NCBI RefSeq assembly: GCF_900156875.1
Contig: NZ_LT707408.1
Location: forward strand, 195,958-259,957
Source of the DNA: Robertmurraya dakarensis
GTDB lineage: Bacteria > Bacillota > Bacilli > Bacillales > Cytobacillaceae
DNA: 64,000 bases
Direction: 5' to 3'
Shown: one piece after another, positions 52,395 through 61,844 of the stretch
How positions within the stretch are numbered: position 1 is the first letter of the stretch
How the letters are laid out: every line of letters starts with the position of its first letter
Position numbers and translations under genes: made by a program
The notes under the pieces: model-generated
Told to the model about the DNA's origin: nothing
What the model saw: only the letters and a program-made list of their open reading frames with translations
Database searches by the model: none

Positions 52395-53656
52395 TGGGTG
52401 TGATATTGTTTGGTTTATTTGCTTTGTTTTTAATACTGGGAGTACCAATCGCTTTTGTACTAGCATTATCATCCATTGGAGCAATTTATTATGCTGATTA
52501 TCCGATTGTCGTACTGAGCCAAAGGCTGTTTACATCGCTTGACTCCTTTCCTTTAATGGCAATTCCTTTATTTATGTTAGCTGGATCCATAATGGGTCAT
52601 GGTGGTATTACTAAAAGAATCATTGACTTTGCTTTATCCATCGTTGGTAGTATCAAGGGGTCATTGGCTCATGTTGTTTCTATGAGTGGTGTAATGTTAG
52701 GAGGGATTTCTGGTTCGGGTGTTGCTGACGCTGCTGCATTAGCTTCAATAATGGTTCCAGAAATGAAGAGAAGAAAATATGATCTTGGTTTCTCTGCCGC
52801 ACTGGTTGCAGCATCAGGAAGTATAGGTCTTATCATTCCTCCGAGTATTGCGTTGATTATTTATGGGGTAACAACACAAGCTTCAATTGGTGATTTGTTC
52901 TTGGCGGGGATTGTCCCTGGGATTCTAATTGCACTAGGGTTCTTCCTTTATTCCTTCTATGTAGCAAAAAAGAATAACTACCCTGCAGAAGGAAAAGTGA
53001 GTTTCCCTGGGGTTTGGAAGAGCTTTAAATCAGCTATTTGGGCTTTGTTGATGCCGATTATTATCATTGTCGGTATTCGAGGTGGAGTGTTCACTGCAAC
53101 TGAAGGTGGAGCTATTATTTCGGTTTATGCACTAATAATTAGTATGTTTATTTATAAAGAATTAAAGATTAAGGATTTACCGAAAATCTTTTTTGAAGCT
53201 TCTGTTAGTACGGCTGTTATTTCTATTATTATTGCTGCTACTTCATTATTCAGTTGGTTATTATCAAGTCAGCAAATTCCTCAGCAAATTACAACTGCGC
53301 TTCTTGGAGTATCAGATAACCCGATTGTTATCTTGTTAATTATCAATCTTCTTCTTCTAGTTGTAGGGATGTTCCTAGATAGCTCACCAGCTATTATGCT
53401 TTTAGCGCCAATTCTTGGTCCGGTAGCAATTAATATGGGAGTCGATCCAGTTCAATTTGGATTAGTGATGGTAATCAACTTAACCATTGGATTATTAACT
53501 CCACCAGTAGGTACGGCTATGTATGTATCAAGTAATATATCGGGAGTGCCGATTATGAAACTTTCGAAAAGCCTAATACCATTCTGGCTCATTATGATAA
53601 CGGTCTTATTGTTAGTTACATTTGTGCCGGCGATAACGACTTTCTTCATTAAATAG
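52394..53656 (+). CDS. TRAP transporter large permease (DctM family)
   Basis: A 420-residue protein with about twelve helices. It has family motifs LGVPIAFVLALSS, FPLMAIPLFMLAGSIM, GGISGSGVADAAALASIM and the second-half SSPAIMLLAPILGPVA and LTPPVGTAMYV. It is the Na+-coupled channel subunit of the TRAP system. Confidence 0.93.
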   Translation: MGVILFGLFALFLILGVPIAFVLALSSIGAIYYADYPIVVLSQRLFTSLDSFPLMAIPLFMLAGSIMGHGGITKRIIDFALSIVGSIKGSLAHVVSMSGVMLGGISGSGVADAAALASIMVPEMKRRKYDLGFSAALVAASGSIGLIIPPSIALIIYGVTTQASIGDLFLAGIVPGILIALGFFLYSFYVAKKNNYPAEGKVSFPGVWKSFKSAIWALLMPIIIIVGIRGGVFTATEGGAIISVYALIISMFIYKELKIKDLPKIFFEASVSTAVISIIIAATSLFSWLLSSQQIPQQITTALLGVSDNPIVILLIINLLLLVVGMFLDSSPAIMLLAPILGPVAINMGVDPVQFGLVMVINLTIGLLTPPVGTAMYVSSNISGVPIMKLSKSLIPFWLIMITVLLLVTFVPAITTFFIK

Positions 53657-53698
53657 TGTCTCAGGTATTAAAAGATATAAATTTGAAAGGAGTCTATT

Positions 53699-54979
53699 AT
53701 GAGTAAAATCGTATTAGGGATTGTCGCGGATGATTTTTCTGGTGCCAGCGATGCAGCATCGTTTCTAGTTGAACAAGGAATTAAAACGTTACTGTTTAAT
53801 GGCGTGCCAAGTGAGGATCTTCAGGCCTCAGAAGAAAAAATTGCCGTGGTCGTTGCCTTAAAAACTCGAACGGAAGAAACTTCAAAGGCAGTTTCTGAAA
53901 GCTTAGAGGCTTTCAACTGGTTGAAAAAGAACGGTGCAGAGCAGTTGTATGTAAAATATTGCTCAACATTTGATTCGACTAAAGATGGAAATATCGGCCC
54001 AATTATTGATAGTGTCCTTGAAACGTACAATATAAAGTACACGATTATTGCCCCAGCACTTCCGGTGAATGGAAGAACGGTTGAAGACGGTCACTTGATC
54101 GTTAATGGAGTGCCTTTGAATGAAACACATATGAAGGATCATCCTTTGACACCGATGTGGGATTCTGATCTTGCTAAATTAATGGAACCGCAAGGGAAAT
54201 ATCAAAGCTTAAAAATTAACCATGAATTGTTGAAGTTAAGTAATGAAGAAATTCTCAAAGTAATCGATGAGTTTGGCCAGGATAAAGAACATTTTTATGT
54301 TATTCCAGATTATTATGAAGAAGAACATGCTCAGAAAATCATTGAGCTATTTGGGGATTTGTCACTTTTAACAGGCGGATCGGGTCTCATGGCTGGGCTT
54401 GGCCGTAAATACCGAAAGGATTTGGATGCTAAGTCTGAACAGGTGCCAAGTCCGACTACTGGAAAAGCGATTATCTTGGCAGGAAGTTGCTCGGCGGCGA
54501 CACTGGGACAGATAGAAGAATATAAAAATACAAATGGAACTTCTTTCAGAATTGATCCTTTGCAACTAGTAGAGGGGACTCAAACAAAGGAAGAGCTATG
54601 GGAGAGTATTCAGGCAGCGAATGAGGATTCTGTTTTAGTGTACAGTTCTGATAAGCCGGATAATGTAAAGGAAGCGCAAAGAGCTGGCAGGGAGGTTGTT
54701 TCAGGACTTCTTGAGAAGACAACTGCATTTCTTGCTAAAAAGGCTGTTGAAAGCGGTTATAATCGCATTATTGTAGCGGGCGGGGAAACGTCAGGTGCAG
54801 TAACGAAGATCCTTGGGTACGATTCCTACCAAATTGGTGAGAGTATTGCTCCGGGGGTACCAATTATGATGCCGCTAAAGAATGAAAAATTGAGATTAGT
54901 ATTGAAGTCTGGTAATTTCGGTCAAAAGGATTTCTTCACGAAAGCTGTTGATATGACAAAGGGGAATTTTAATGACTAG
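53699..54979 (+). CDS. otnK: Four-carbon acid sugar kinase (3-oxo-tetronate kinase, OtnK)
   Basis: A 426-residue member of the DUF1537 family with the N-terminal LGIVADDFSGASDAASFLVE substrate domain and a C-terminal nucleotide domain with ILAGSCSAATLGQI, VAGGETSGAV and KSGNFGQKDFF. OtnK phosphorylates 3-oxo-tetronate at C4. ATG 53699 follows GAAAGGAG. It overlaps the aldolase gene by 8 bp; the pair OtnK-OtnC is the core of L-threonate and erythronate breakdown. Confidence 0.9.
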   Translation: MSKIVLGIVADDFSGASDAASFLVEQGIKTLLFNGVPSEDLQASEEKIAVVVALKTRTEETSKAVSESLEAFNWLKKNGAEQLYVKYCSTFDSTKDGNIGPIIDSVLETYNIKYTIIAPALPVNGRTVEDGHLIVNGVPLNETHMKDHPLTPMWDSDLAKLMEPQGKYQSLKINHELLKLSNEEILKVIDEFGQDKEHFYVIPDYYEEEHAQKIIELFGDLSLLTGGSGLMAGLGRKYRKDLDAKSEQVPSPTTGKAIILAGSCSAATLGQIEEYKNTNGTSFRIDPLQLVEGTQTKEELWESIQAANEDSVLVYSSDKPDNVKEAQRAGREVVSGLLEKTTAFLAKKAVESGYNRIIVAGGETSGAVTKILGYDSYQIGESIAPGVPIMMPLKNEKLRLVLKSGNFGQKDFFTKAVDMTKGNFND

Positions 54980-55568
54980 TCTAGAGAACAAATTAAAAGA
55001 AGCAATTTGGATTGCGAAAACATTGTATGATCGAGATAAAGCAACGGGTTCTTCGGCTAATTTGAGTTTCCTTCACGAAGGAAATATATATATTACGGGT
55101 ACGGGAACTTGTTTTGGTACCTTAACAGAAGATGATTTTTCCGTATTGAGCAGAGATGGGGAACATATAAGCGGAATTAAACCAAGCAAGGAATTTCCAC
55201 TGCATAAGACTTATTATGATAAAAGTTCATCCATTCAGGCTGTTATTCATACGCATAGCTTCTATTCAACGCTATGGTCTTGTTTAAAGCATCGTAATGA
55301 AAAGGATATTATTCCTTCCTATACACCATATTTAAAGATGAAGCTTGGAACTGTGGGGCTAGTACCGTATGGTAAGCCGGGTTCTAAGGAACTCTTTGAC
55401 TTTTTTGAGGAGCGCATTAATGACAGTGATGGCTATATCCTGCAAAACCATGGACCGGTCGTGGGGGATAAGGACCTAATGTCGGCGTTTTACGTATTAG
55501 AGGAACTCGAAGAGAGTGCAAGGATCGCTTGGGAACTTCGTAATGAGGATGCGAATTTAATTGAATAG
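54972..55568 (+). CDS. otnC: 3-oxo-tetronate 4-phosphate decarboxylase (class II aldolase family, OtnC)
   Basis: A 198-residue class II aldolase/adducin-domain protein. The zinc ligands are in AVIHTHSFYST (His-x-His) and LQNHGPVV, and the N-terminal GSSANLSF loop binds the phosphate. In the known pathway OtnC decarboxylates 3-oxo-tetronate 4-phosphate to dihydroxyacetone phosphate and CO2. It is the last gene of the cluster. Confidence 0.88.
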   Translation: MTSLENKLKEAIWIAKTLYDRDKATGSSANLSFLHEGNIYITGTGTCFGTLTEDDFSVLSRDGEHISGIKPSKEFPLHKTYYDKSSSIQAVIHTHSFYSTLWSCLKHRNEKDIIPSYTPYLKMKLGTVGLVPYGKPGSKELFDFFEERINDSDGYILQNHGPVVGDKDLMSAFYVLEELEESARIAWELRNEDANLIE

Positions 55569-55575
55569 ACTATTA

Positions 55576-55605
55576 AGGGGTGTCCTGTTTGGATGCCCTC
55601 TTTTT
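55576..55605 (+). terminator. Terminator of the C4 acid sugar operon
   Basis: AGGGGTGTCC and GGATGCCCT pair with a 5-nt loop, followed by CTTTTT. Confidence 0.85.
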
Positions 55606-55656
55606 GATGATGGCAAGTAAGTTTGCACATAAAACGGGATTAAGGCCGTTCTTATA

Positions 55657-55705
55657 AAGCCTTCGGTTCGTTCAGTGATGAACAAATCGAGGGCTTTTTG
55701 TTTGG
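55657..55705. terminator. Second hairpin terminator
   Basis: AAGCCTTCGGTTCGTTC pairs imperfectly with GAACAAATCGAGGGCTT, followed by TTTTG. The gap from here to 56164 has no supported gene; TTGACG (56022-56027) with TAGTTA 17 bp further is a weak promoter candidate for the Tad locus. Confidence 0.65.
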
Positions 55706-56164
55706 AAATATATGTTTAACTAAAACCATTTTCTTATATGAAGGTAAATTTTTTGTTGTTAAAGTTGTTGGTTTCAGAAAATTGGTACAAGCTGTGCTTC
55801 TTGTTCTGCGTAAAAAGGTAAAAAAGAGGGATAAATACCCATAAAATTTAACATTTGTAATATTAGACCCGTCAAAATTACAAATATTGCAATTGGAAGG
55901 GGACCCCAATTGTATTTTTTACCTAATCGTAACTATATCTTTATACCTGTATAATATTTTGATTTCAAGGTATCGATAGGGAAAAACTAACAGACAAAAT
56001 TCGACATTGTCCCTAGAAAGTTTGACGCATTTGTGAACAGGTGGTAGTTATTATATAGGCAATTTTAAAAGGATTGTAGTTTGTGAGAGTTTAGGACAAT
56101 AAAGTAAGAGGAATATACCCTCGGTATGTTCCGAGTCACTTAAATTTTAGGAGAGAATAATTAG

Positions 56165-56935
56165 ATGTTAGAGTCGAAAAGAAGAGCGATTATCTTTATT
56201 ACTATTTCAATATTGCTCGCTGTCATAGCGGGTTTTATGTTCCTGATGAAGGTGAATGAAATGAATGAAAGTTTGGGAGGGACAACAAAGGTATATGCAG
56301 CAAACAAAGACATAAATCCGAGAACGATTATAGCCCCTGAAGATATTAAAGTAATAGATCTCCCAAATAAGTATTTTGTTGAAGGCTCTTACATTAAGGT
56401 TGACGATGCAGAGGATATAACCAATCAAGTGTCTATTGTTTCATTGAAAGAGGACACAATCATAACAAGAAGTGTATTAAAGGAATTCTCCAATGTTGGA
56501 GATCCAAACAATAGACTTGTAAGAATTGTAAGAGGTGAAAAGGTGTTATTTGATGAAGTGGTTGAGAATAATGATTTAGTGGATATTATTGTTTCACATC
56601 AATTTGATGGTTCGCCCAAAACGGAAATCTTTATGTCAGATGTAACTGTATTTAGAGCGATTACATCTGACGATAAATTTGCTGGCGTTGATCTAGAAGT
56701 AGCAAAAGAAGATGCTCCAAAATTAATTCACATGCAAAATTATGCAGACAGTATCAGGGTTTTAAAGGCTAGCGGTGGCCAGGAAGAACCAAAAAAGGAA
56801 GCACCCAAAGAAGAAAAATCTGAACAGAAACCAACAGCACCAGCAGCGCAGCCTGAAAAGCCGCAGGAGAAGTCTGCCCCACAACCACAGCAGCAAACTC
56901 CTACCCAGCCTGCTCAGCAGCAAGGACAGAGTTAA
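56165..56935 (+). CDS. cpaB: Flp pilus assembly protein CpaB (SAF domain)
   Basis: A 256-residue protein with one N-terminal membrane helix (about 8-28), a SAF-like domain (about 40-100: VYAANKDINPRTIIAPEDIKVIDLP) and a RcpC/CpaB-type domain to about residue 200. The last 50 residues are a Pro/Glu/Gln/Lys-rich tail, probably disordered. CpaB/RcpC proteins sit at the cell envelope in Tad pilus machines. ATG 56165 follows TAGGAGAG. It is first in the Tad gene row. Confidence 0.88.
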   Translation: MLESKRRAIIFITISILLAVIAGFMFLMKVNEMNESLGGTTKVYAANKDINPRTIIAPEDIKVIDLPNKYFVEGSYIKVDDAEDITNQVSIVSLKEDTIITRSVLKEFSNVGDPNNRLVRIVRGEKVLFDEVVENNDLVDIIVSHQFDGSPKTEIFMSDVTVFRAITSDDKFAGVDLEVAKEDAPKLIHMQNYADSIRVLKASGGQEEPKKEAPKEEKSEQKPTAPAAQPEKPQEKSAPQPQQQTPTQPAQQQGQS

Positions 56936-57002
56936 GGCTGAAGAACTTTAATTTTACTTATATAACTAGAATGAAAGAATTATAGAGGTCGGAGGTACTT
57001 AC

Positions 57003-58169
57003 ATGAGTTCGGGAAGCAATATTCTACTTGTTAGTGATGACAAGTTAATAACTGAACAGATTTCTCAGCAGGCATTGTCGATGTATCCTGGTTTGCAGCA
57101 GGCTACACCATCTGATGTTCGAATAGAAATTGACCGGATAGCGCCAGATGTTGTATTGCTTGTAAATCCAGAGGATGAATCGGGCATTGAACTTATTCAA
57201 TACATACACAGTGAATATCCGAATATCATTATTGTCTTTATAGCAAAACAACAGGACTTTTTGCTGCTGCGCGATGCATCAAGAGCTGGAGTCACAGACT
57301 TCTTTGTTCTCCCTGATGAATTAAGCCAATTTAGTGATCGGATGGAAAGAATTCTGTTGATTGCAAAGGAGCAAAGCAATAATGGTGGATTACAGAGTAT
57401 CACCTCCAATTCAGGTTTAAGAAGGGGCCGGGGACAGATCATTTCTTTTTATAGTGGCAAAGGAGGCAGCGGTACGACACTGCTTGCTAGTACATTTGCT
57501 CAAACGCTTAAGTTTGAATCAACCGCTCAGGTCATTATGATTGATATGAACCTGCAATTCGGCGGGGCAGATATGTATTTAGGGTTAGAAAGTAATCGTT
57601 CGCTAGCTGCTTTGAAACCAGTAATTAATGAATTGAATGAAAACCATATTCGTAATGTCAGTGATAAAGAACCTTATTCTAAGATGGAAATCTTATTGAG
57701 TCCTAGAGACGCGGAAATAGGAGAAGGGTTGAACGAGGACTTTTTCACAAAATTACTTCGAGCGTGTAGAAGAAGCTATGATTTTGTCGTTGTAGATCTG
57801 CCATCTAATATGACTGCAAACACGTATGTCGCATTAGAGGAAGCTGATATGATCTATTATGTATTGAATCTTGATACTCCATCTCTTCACGTTATGAAGC
57901 ATGTAGAAGAATTATTTAAACGTCTAGGAATGGATACAGAAGACCGTCTGAAAATTGTCGTAAATCAAAAAGGAAGAGACAACGAGCTTACACCTGCAGA
58001 TGTGAAAAACCTACTTAATGCATCAGTCAGTGCTGAAATAAGAAGAGACATAAAAGGTATTCAGACCCTTATTAATAAAGGAGAACCTTTAAGAAAGGCA
58101 TCGAAGGAAAAAAAGCTAACCCCTGTTGCAAAAGATGTTCGTAAGTGGGTCCTATCTCTTCTTAAATAG
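57003..58169 (+). CDS. cpaE: Flp pilus assembly ATPase CpaE-like (MinD family)
   Basis: A 388-residue protein with an N-terminal receiver-like domain (about 1-125; no clear phospho-acceptor pattern) and a MinD/ParA domain. The deviant Walker A reads KGGSGTT, without the second lysine of KGGxGKT; Walker B-like VVVDLPSNM is present. CpaE/TadZ localises the Tad machinery to the pole. ATG 57003 follows GGTCGGAGG. cpaF starts about 100 bp downstream. Confidence 0.88.
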   Translation: MSSGSNILLVSDDKLITEQISQQALSMYPGLQQATPSDVRIEIDRIAPDVVLLVNPEDESGIELIQYIHSEYPNIIIVFIAKQQDFLLLRDASRAGVTDFFVLPDELSQFSDRMERILLIAKEQSNNGGLQSITSNSGLRRGRGQIISFYSGKGGSGTTLLASTFAQTLKFESTAQVIMIDMNLQFGGADMYLGLESNRSLAALKPVINELNENHIRNVSDKEPYSKMEILLSPRDAEIGEGLNEDFFTKLLRACRRSYDFVVVDLPSNMTANTYVALEEADMIYYVLNLDTPSLHVMKHVEELFKRLGMDTEDRLKIVVNQKGRDNELTPADVKNLLNASVSAEIRRDIKGIQTLINKGEPLRKASKEKKLTPVAKDVRKWVLSLLK

Positions 58170-58269
58170 ATAAAAGGCATATTTTAAGTGCAGGAGGGCT
58201 TTGAGAGCTATAAATGCTCCTTTCAAGGAAAATAGCTCTGCTAAAAAAAGCAGGGAGGAGGGTAAAAGG

Positions 58270-59643
58270 ATGTCTTTATTTAATCGTATGGGAATGAGAC
58301 AACAGGAGAAAAACGAGACACAAATAAACTATTCTACATACGGAAGTCCTTACATCGAGGAGCTCATCGAACATTATAAGGCGAGATTGTTAAAGGAAAC
58401 CAATCTTGAGCAGCTAACGAGCTTAAGTCAGGGAGAAAGACGACTTGCGATTGAACGATTAATAAGTCAGTTTATGACCGAGGAAAAAGTGGTTATATCA
58501 AAAAGCGATAAAGAAAACTTGCTTACACGACTAATCGATGAATCCGTTGGTTTCGGCCCTCTAGAGCCACTGCTAAATGATGATGAAATAACTGAGATCT
58601 TAATTAATGGCCATAAAGAGGTTTATATCGAGAAGAGGGGACAACTGCAGTTAACGAATCTGCAGTTCCGTGACGAGGACCATGTCAGACATATAATTGA
58701 CAGGGTAGTTGCACCACTCGGAAGACGTATAGATGAAAGTTCACCGATGGTCGATGCCCGTTTGCATGATGGAAGTCGTGTTAACGCAGTAATTCCTCCT
58801 GTGAGTTTGAACGGAACCTTAATCTCAATAAGAAAGTTCCGAGCAGATCCTTTTAGAATGAGTGATCTAATCGAATTTGGTTCATTGAATGAATCGATGG
58901 CTCAATTTATACAGGCAGCCGTTTTCTCTAAAATGAGTGTTCTTATATCAGGGGGTACTGGTAGTGGTAAAACAACTCTCCTTAATGCATTAGCCAGAGC
59001 CATTCCAAACGGGGAAAGGGTCATTACAATTGAAGACTCAGCCGAGCTAAGATTAGACCGTCCAAATGTTGTTGGAATGGAAGCACGTCCTCCGAACGTC
59101 GAGGGGAAAGGAGAGATTACGATTCGTCAATTGGTCAGAAATGCACTTAGGATGAGGCCGGACCGTATTATCGTTGGTGAGGTGCGTGGTGCTGAAGCAT
59201 TCGATATGCTACAAGCGATGAATACAGGTCATGAGGGTTCCCTTACGACTGTTCATGCCAATTCTCCGCTCGATGCTCTAAAGCGTGTGGAGGGCATGGT
59301 CATTATGGCTGGAATGGATTTACCATCCAAAGTCATTAGAGAATATATAGTTGGAGCTCTTGATTTAATTGTTCAAGGAACACGCCTGCCTGATGGACAG
59401 AGAAAACTAGTTTCCATTTCAGAAGTGGTGAAAAGACCTGATGGTAGTGCAGATATTCAAGAAATCTTTAAATTTAAACGAACTGGTATAGATGGTGACG
59501 GTAAGGTACTGGGTTATTTTACACCAACAGGTATTATTCCTGATTGCTTAGATAGATTGCGAGTGTTTGGTGCAGATATCGACGAATCTATCTTTGCTGC
59601 CGAAGAAGAGGTGAGCGTTAATGACCATATCTATACTCTATAG
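58270..59643 (+). CDS. cpaF: Tad secretion ATPase CpaF/TadA
   Basis: A 457-residue type II/IV secretion hexameric ATPase. The N-terminal domain covers residues about 1-170; Walker [11 protein letters not shown] (about 233), Asp box [10 protein letters not shown], Walker [17 protein letters not shown] and His box [14 protein letters not shown] are all intact. ATG 58270 follows GGGAGGAGGG; the upstream frame to 58201 is unlikely. It overlaps tadB by 23 bp. It powers Flp pilus assembly. Confidence 0.94.
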   Translation: MSLFNRMGMRQQEKNETQINYSTYGSPYIEELIEHYKARLLKETNLEQLTSLSQGERRLAIERLISQFMTEEKVVISKSDKENLLTRLIDESVGFGPLEPLLNDDEITEILINGHKEVYIEKRGQLQLTNLQFRDEDHVRHIIDRVVAPLGRRIDESSPMVDARLHDGSRVNAVIPPVSLNGTLISIRKFRADPFRMSDLIEFGSLNESMAQFIQAAVFSKMSVLISGGTGSGKTTLLNALARAIPNGERVITIEDSAELRLDRPNVVGMEARPPNVEGKGEITIRQLVRNALRMRPDRIIVGEVRGAEAFDMLQAMNTGHEGSLTTVHANSPLDALKRVEGMVIMAGMDLPSKVIREYIVGALDLIVQGTRLPDGQRKLVSISEVVKRPDGSADIQEIFKFKRTGIDGDGKVLGYFTPTGIIPDCLDRLRVFGADIDESIFAAEEEVSVNDHIYTL

Positions 59644-60547
59644 TTTGGCAGTACTTTTCGGCCTCTGGGGGCTTTATAACCTACTGGGCTATCGAAATTC
59701 AAAAAAAGAATGGCGAAACAAGGTCGGTAGGCTGTTTGGAAATAACAAAAAACGTAAAAGCTTTATTCTTGTTCTTGGAGACAAACTAGATGAGACAAAG
59801 TTCGGTCAAAAAACGACTGAGCAATTAAGGCGTGCCAACATTCAGTTGATGCCCTCGGAATTCTATGGAATATTGCTATTCGGTGTTTTCGCAGCTGCAT
59901 TATTATTAAATACTTTCTTTGGAATTAAATTTCCTCTTAATATTCTAATTTCCTTTGTTGTGATGGAGGTACTTAGACGTGGGTTGTTTATTATCCGCCG
60001 TAATAAATTTGAAGAAAGAATGAATGATCAGCTTCCAGAGATATGCAGGATATTAGCGAATGCTACGAGGTCAGGAATGACATTAACACAAGGTATCGGA
60101 ATTGCTGCTCAGGAGCTGAATGAACCAGCAAAGTCTGAGTTTAACAGACTTTATGGAGAAATTCAGCTTGGGGTTGATTTTAATCGAGCCTTAAAGAATA
60201 TGCAAAAAAGAATTCCTTCAAGAGAGTTTCAATTGTTTGCGGCGACCCTTCTCATTCAAAAACAAGCAGGAGGGAATATTCACGCCGTTATGGATGAAAT
60301 GGGACAGACAATGGAAGAAAGAAAGTTATTGCTGCAGGAAATTAAAACAATGACAGCTGAACAACGATATATTGCTTATATTGTTCCTGTTCTTCCAGTT
60401 TTCTTGCTCTTAGTCATGAACAATATCAATGAAGGCTTTATTGATCCTTTATTTTCAGGGATTGGGTTAGTGTTGCTAGCGGTATTTGTAATAGGAACAG
60501 TGTTAACTTTCTTTTTAATAAAAAAAGTGACCAATATAAGGGTGTAA
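59621..60547 (+). CDS. tadB: Tad pilus inner-membrane protein TadB
   Basis: A 308-residue T2SS-F family membrane protein: helices near residues 1-20, 85-120, 255-275 and 280-300, with the F domain DQLPEICRILANATRSGMTL...FNRALKNMQKRIPSREFQLF. ATG 59621 follows GAGGTG and lies inside the end of cpaF. With TadC it forms the platform for pilin polymerisation. Confidence 0.9.
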   Translation: MTISILYSLAVLFGLWGLYNLLGYRNSKKEWRNKVGRLFGNNKKRKSFILVLGDKLDETKFGQKTTEQLRRANIQLMPSEFYGILLFGVFAAALLLNTFFGIKFPLNILISFVVMEVLRRGLFIIRRNKFEERMNDQLPEICRILANATRSGMTLTQGIGIAAQELNEPAKSEFNRLYGEIQLGVDFNRALKNMQKRIPSREFQLFAATLLIQKQAGGNIHAVMDEMGQTMEERKLLLQEIKTMTAEQRYIAYIVPVLPVFLLLVMNNINEGFIDPLFSGIGLVLLAVFVIGTVLTFFLIKKVTNIRV

Positions 60548-60551
60548 TTGT

Positions 60552-61490
60552 ATGGATGGATTAATTTTAATTTGTGTCATTATGTCCCTGTTTTTATTAA
60601 CAATTGGATTAAAATCCTTCTATCATTACGCGGTCAATAAAGAAGAGCTTAAGGAACATCTACAGGAAGAGATATTTACTAACCGTTTTAATATAAAAAA
60701 AAGAAAAGGCTCACGTGAAAGATTGCTAGAAAAAACATTTTATTATGCAGATGACTTTTCAGCAATTGGTAATCGAATCAATTTCTTTAGTGAAGCTGAA
60801 GATGTAGAACGGTGGCTGATGCAAGCTAGTTATCCTTATGAATTAACCGTTGAACGTTTCCAGGGATTAAAGATTTTTCTTTTGCTTGTTGGATTTGTGT
60901 TTGGTTTTTTCTTGATTATCATGAACTTTCCGTTCTCACAGATATTAATTATTCTATTGCCTCTTTTTGGTTACTTTAGCGTCATATTTTGGTTGAAAAA
61001 TAAGGCTCAAAAAAGACAGGATGAACTAGGCTATGTGCTTCCAGACTTTATGGATACTGTCAGCGTAACGCTTCAAGCGGGGATAGGTCTTGACCAGGCG
61101 TTAAGGGATATCGTTCCGTATTTTGATGGACCTGTAGGTGAGGAATTTTCTAGGTTTATTCATGAAATTGAAATCGGAGTACCAAGAGAAAAGGCGTATA
61201 GAAGATTGCTAGATCGAAATGATAATGAAGCTTTTCAGGCTTTGATCAAATCACTTATTCAAGGGTCCCGGCTCGGGGTTCCGGTGGCAACAACCTTTAA
61301 GCTGCAAGCAAATGAAATACGCAGCATGAAAAAAGAGAAGATCAAGGAACAAGCAGCGAAGGCGTCACCAAAAATCACTTTAATTACAACTTTTATTGTT
61401 ATGCCTACAGTGATGCTGTTAATTGGCGGATTAGTGGTATTGAACATGTTCGCCGGAGAAAATAATCCTTTTAAAATGTTTGGTTCATAG
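60552..61490 (+). CDS. tadC: Tad pilus inner-membrane protein TadC
   Basis: A 312-residue second T2SS-F protein, 4 bp after tadB. It has N-terminal (1-22), paired central (about 110-150) and C-terminal (about 280-303) helices and the domain LPDFMDTVSVTLQAGIGLDQ...FQALIKSLIQGSRLGVPV. ATG 60552 follows AAGGGTG. Confidence 0.9.
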   Translation: MDGLILICVIMSLFLLTIGLKSFYHYAVNKEELKEHLQEEIFTNRFNIKKRKGSRERLLEKTFYYADDFSAIGNRINFFSEAEDVERWLMQASYPYELTVERFQGLKIFLLLVGFVFGFFLIIMNFPFSQILIILLPLFGYFSVIFWLKNKAQKRQDELGYVLPDFMDTVSVTLQAGIGLDQALRDIVPYFDGPVGEEFSRFIHEIEIGVPREKAYRRLLDRNDNEAFQALIKSLIQGSRLGVPVATTFKLQANEIRSMKKEKIKEQAAKASPKITLITTFIVMPTVMLLIGGLVVLNMFAGENNPFKMFGS

Positions 61491-61535
61491 ATTACTATCA
61501 AATAAAAATTGGATCTTGAAAGGAGGTGTTAGGCC

Positions 61536-61733
61536 ATGAAAAAGATTTCAATGAGTCTTTACCAGAAAGTTACAGGTGCTCTTAACAATGAGAAAGGAGC
61601 ACAAACTTTGGAATGGGTAGCAGTTGGAGCAGTAGTTGTAACGATTGCAGCGCTTCTTGGGCAAGCATTTGAGGGTGATTCAATTAAAGGAATTGTAGAT
61701 GCAATTCTTCAAAAAGTACAAGACAGCCTATAA
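61536..61733 (+). CDS. Flp-type pilin
   Basis: A 65-residue class III-like prepilin. The leader ends NNEKG and cleavage is expected before AQTLEWVAVGAVVVTIAALLG, which has the conserved Glu at position 5 of the mature protein (AQTLE) and a hydrophobic helix. A very strong AAAGGAGGTG precedes ATG 61536. A long stable hairpin follows, so this is likely the major pilin with the highest expression in the locus. No prepilin peptidase gene is seen in the window. Confidence 0.85.
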   Translation: MKKISMSLYQKVTGALNNEKGAQTLEWVAVGAVVVTIAALLGQAFEGDSIKGIVDAILQKVQDSL

Positions 61734-61778
61734 TCGTTCAACAATAGAGGTTAGAGATATTAATTCAATTTATTAAAT

Positions 61779-61830
61779 AATATTTAGCGGCAGTTGTCCC
61801 TAGATCTTGTCGCTAAATATTCATTTTGTT
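61779..61830 (+). terminator. Hairpin after the pilin gene (terminator or stabiliser)
   Basis: AATATTTAGCG and CGCTAAATATT form a perfect 11-bp stem with a 21-nt loop, followed by a weak CATTTTGTT. It probably causes partial termination or protects the pilin mRNA. Confidence 0.65.
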
Positions 61831-61844
61831 AGGGAGGGTTTTTC

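Noticed and set aside
55652-55909. Minus-strand open frame of 85 codons after the otnC gene
   Set aside because: It runs through a terminator hairpin, has no ribosome binding site and low-complexity composition.
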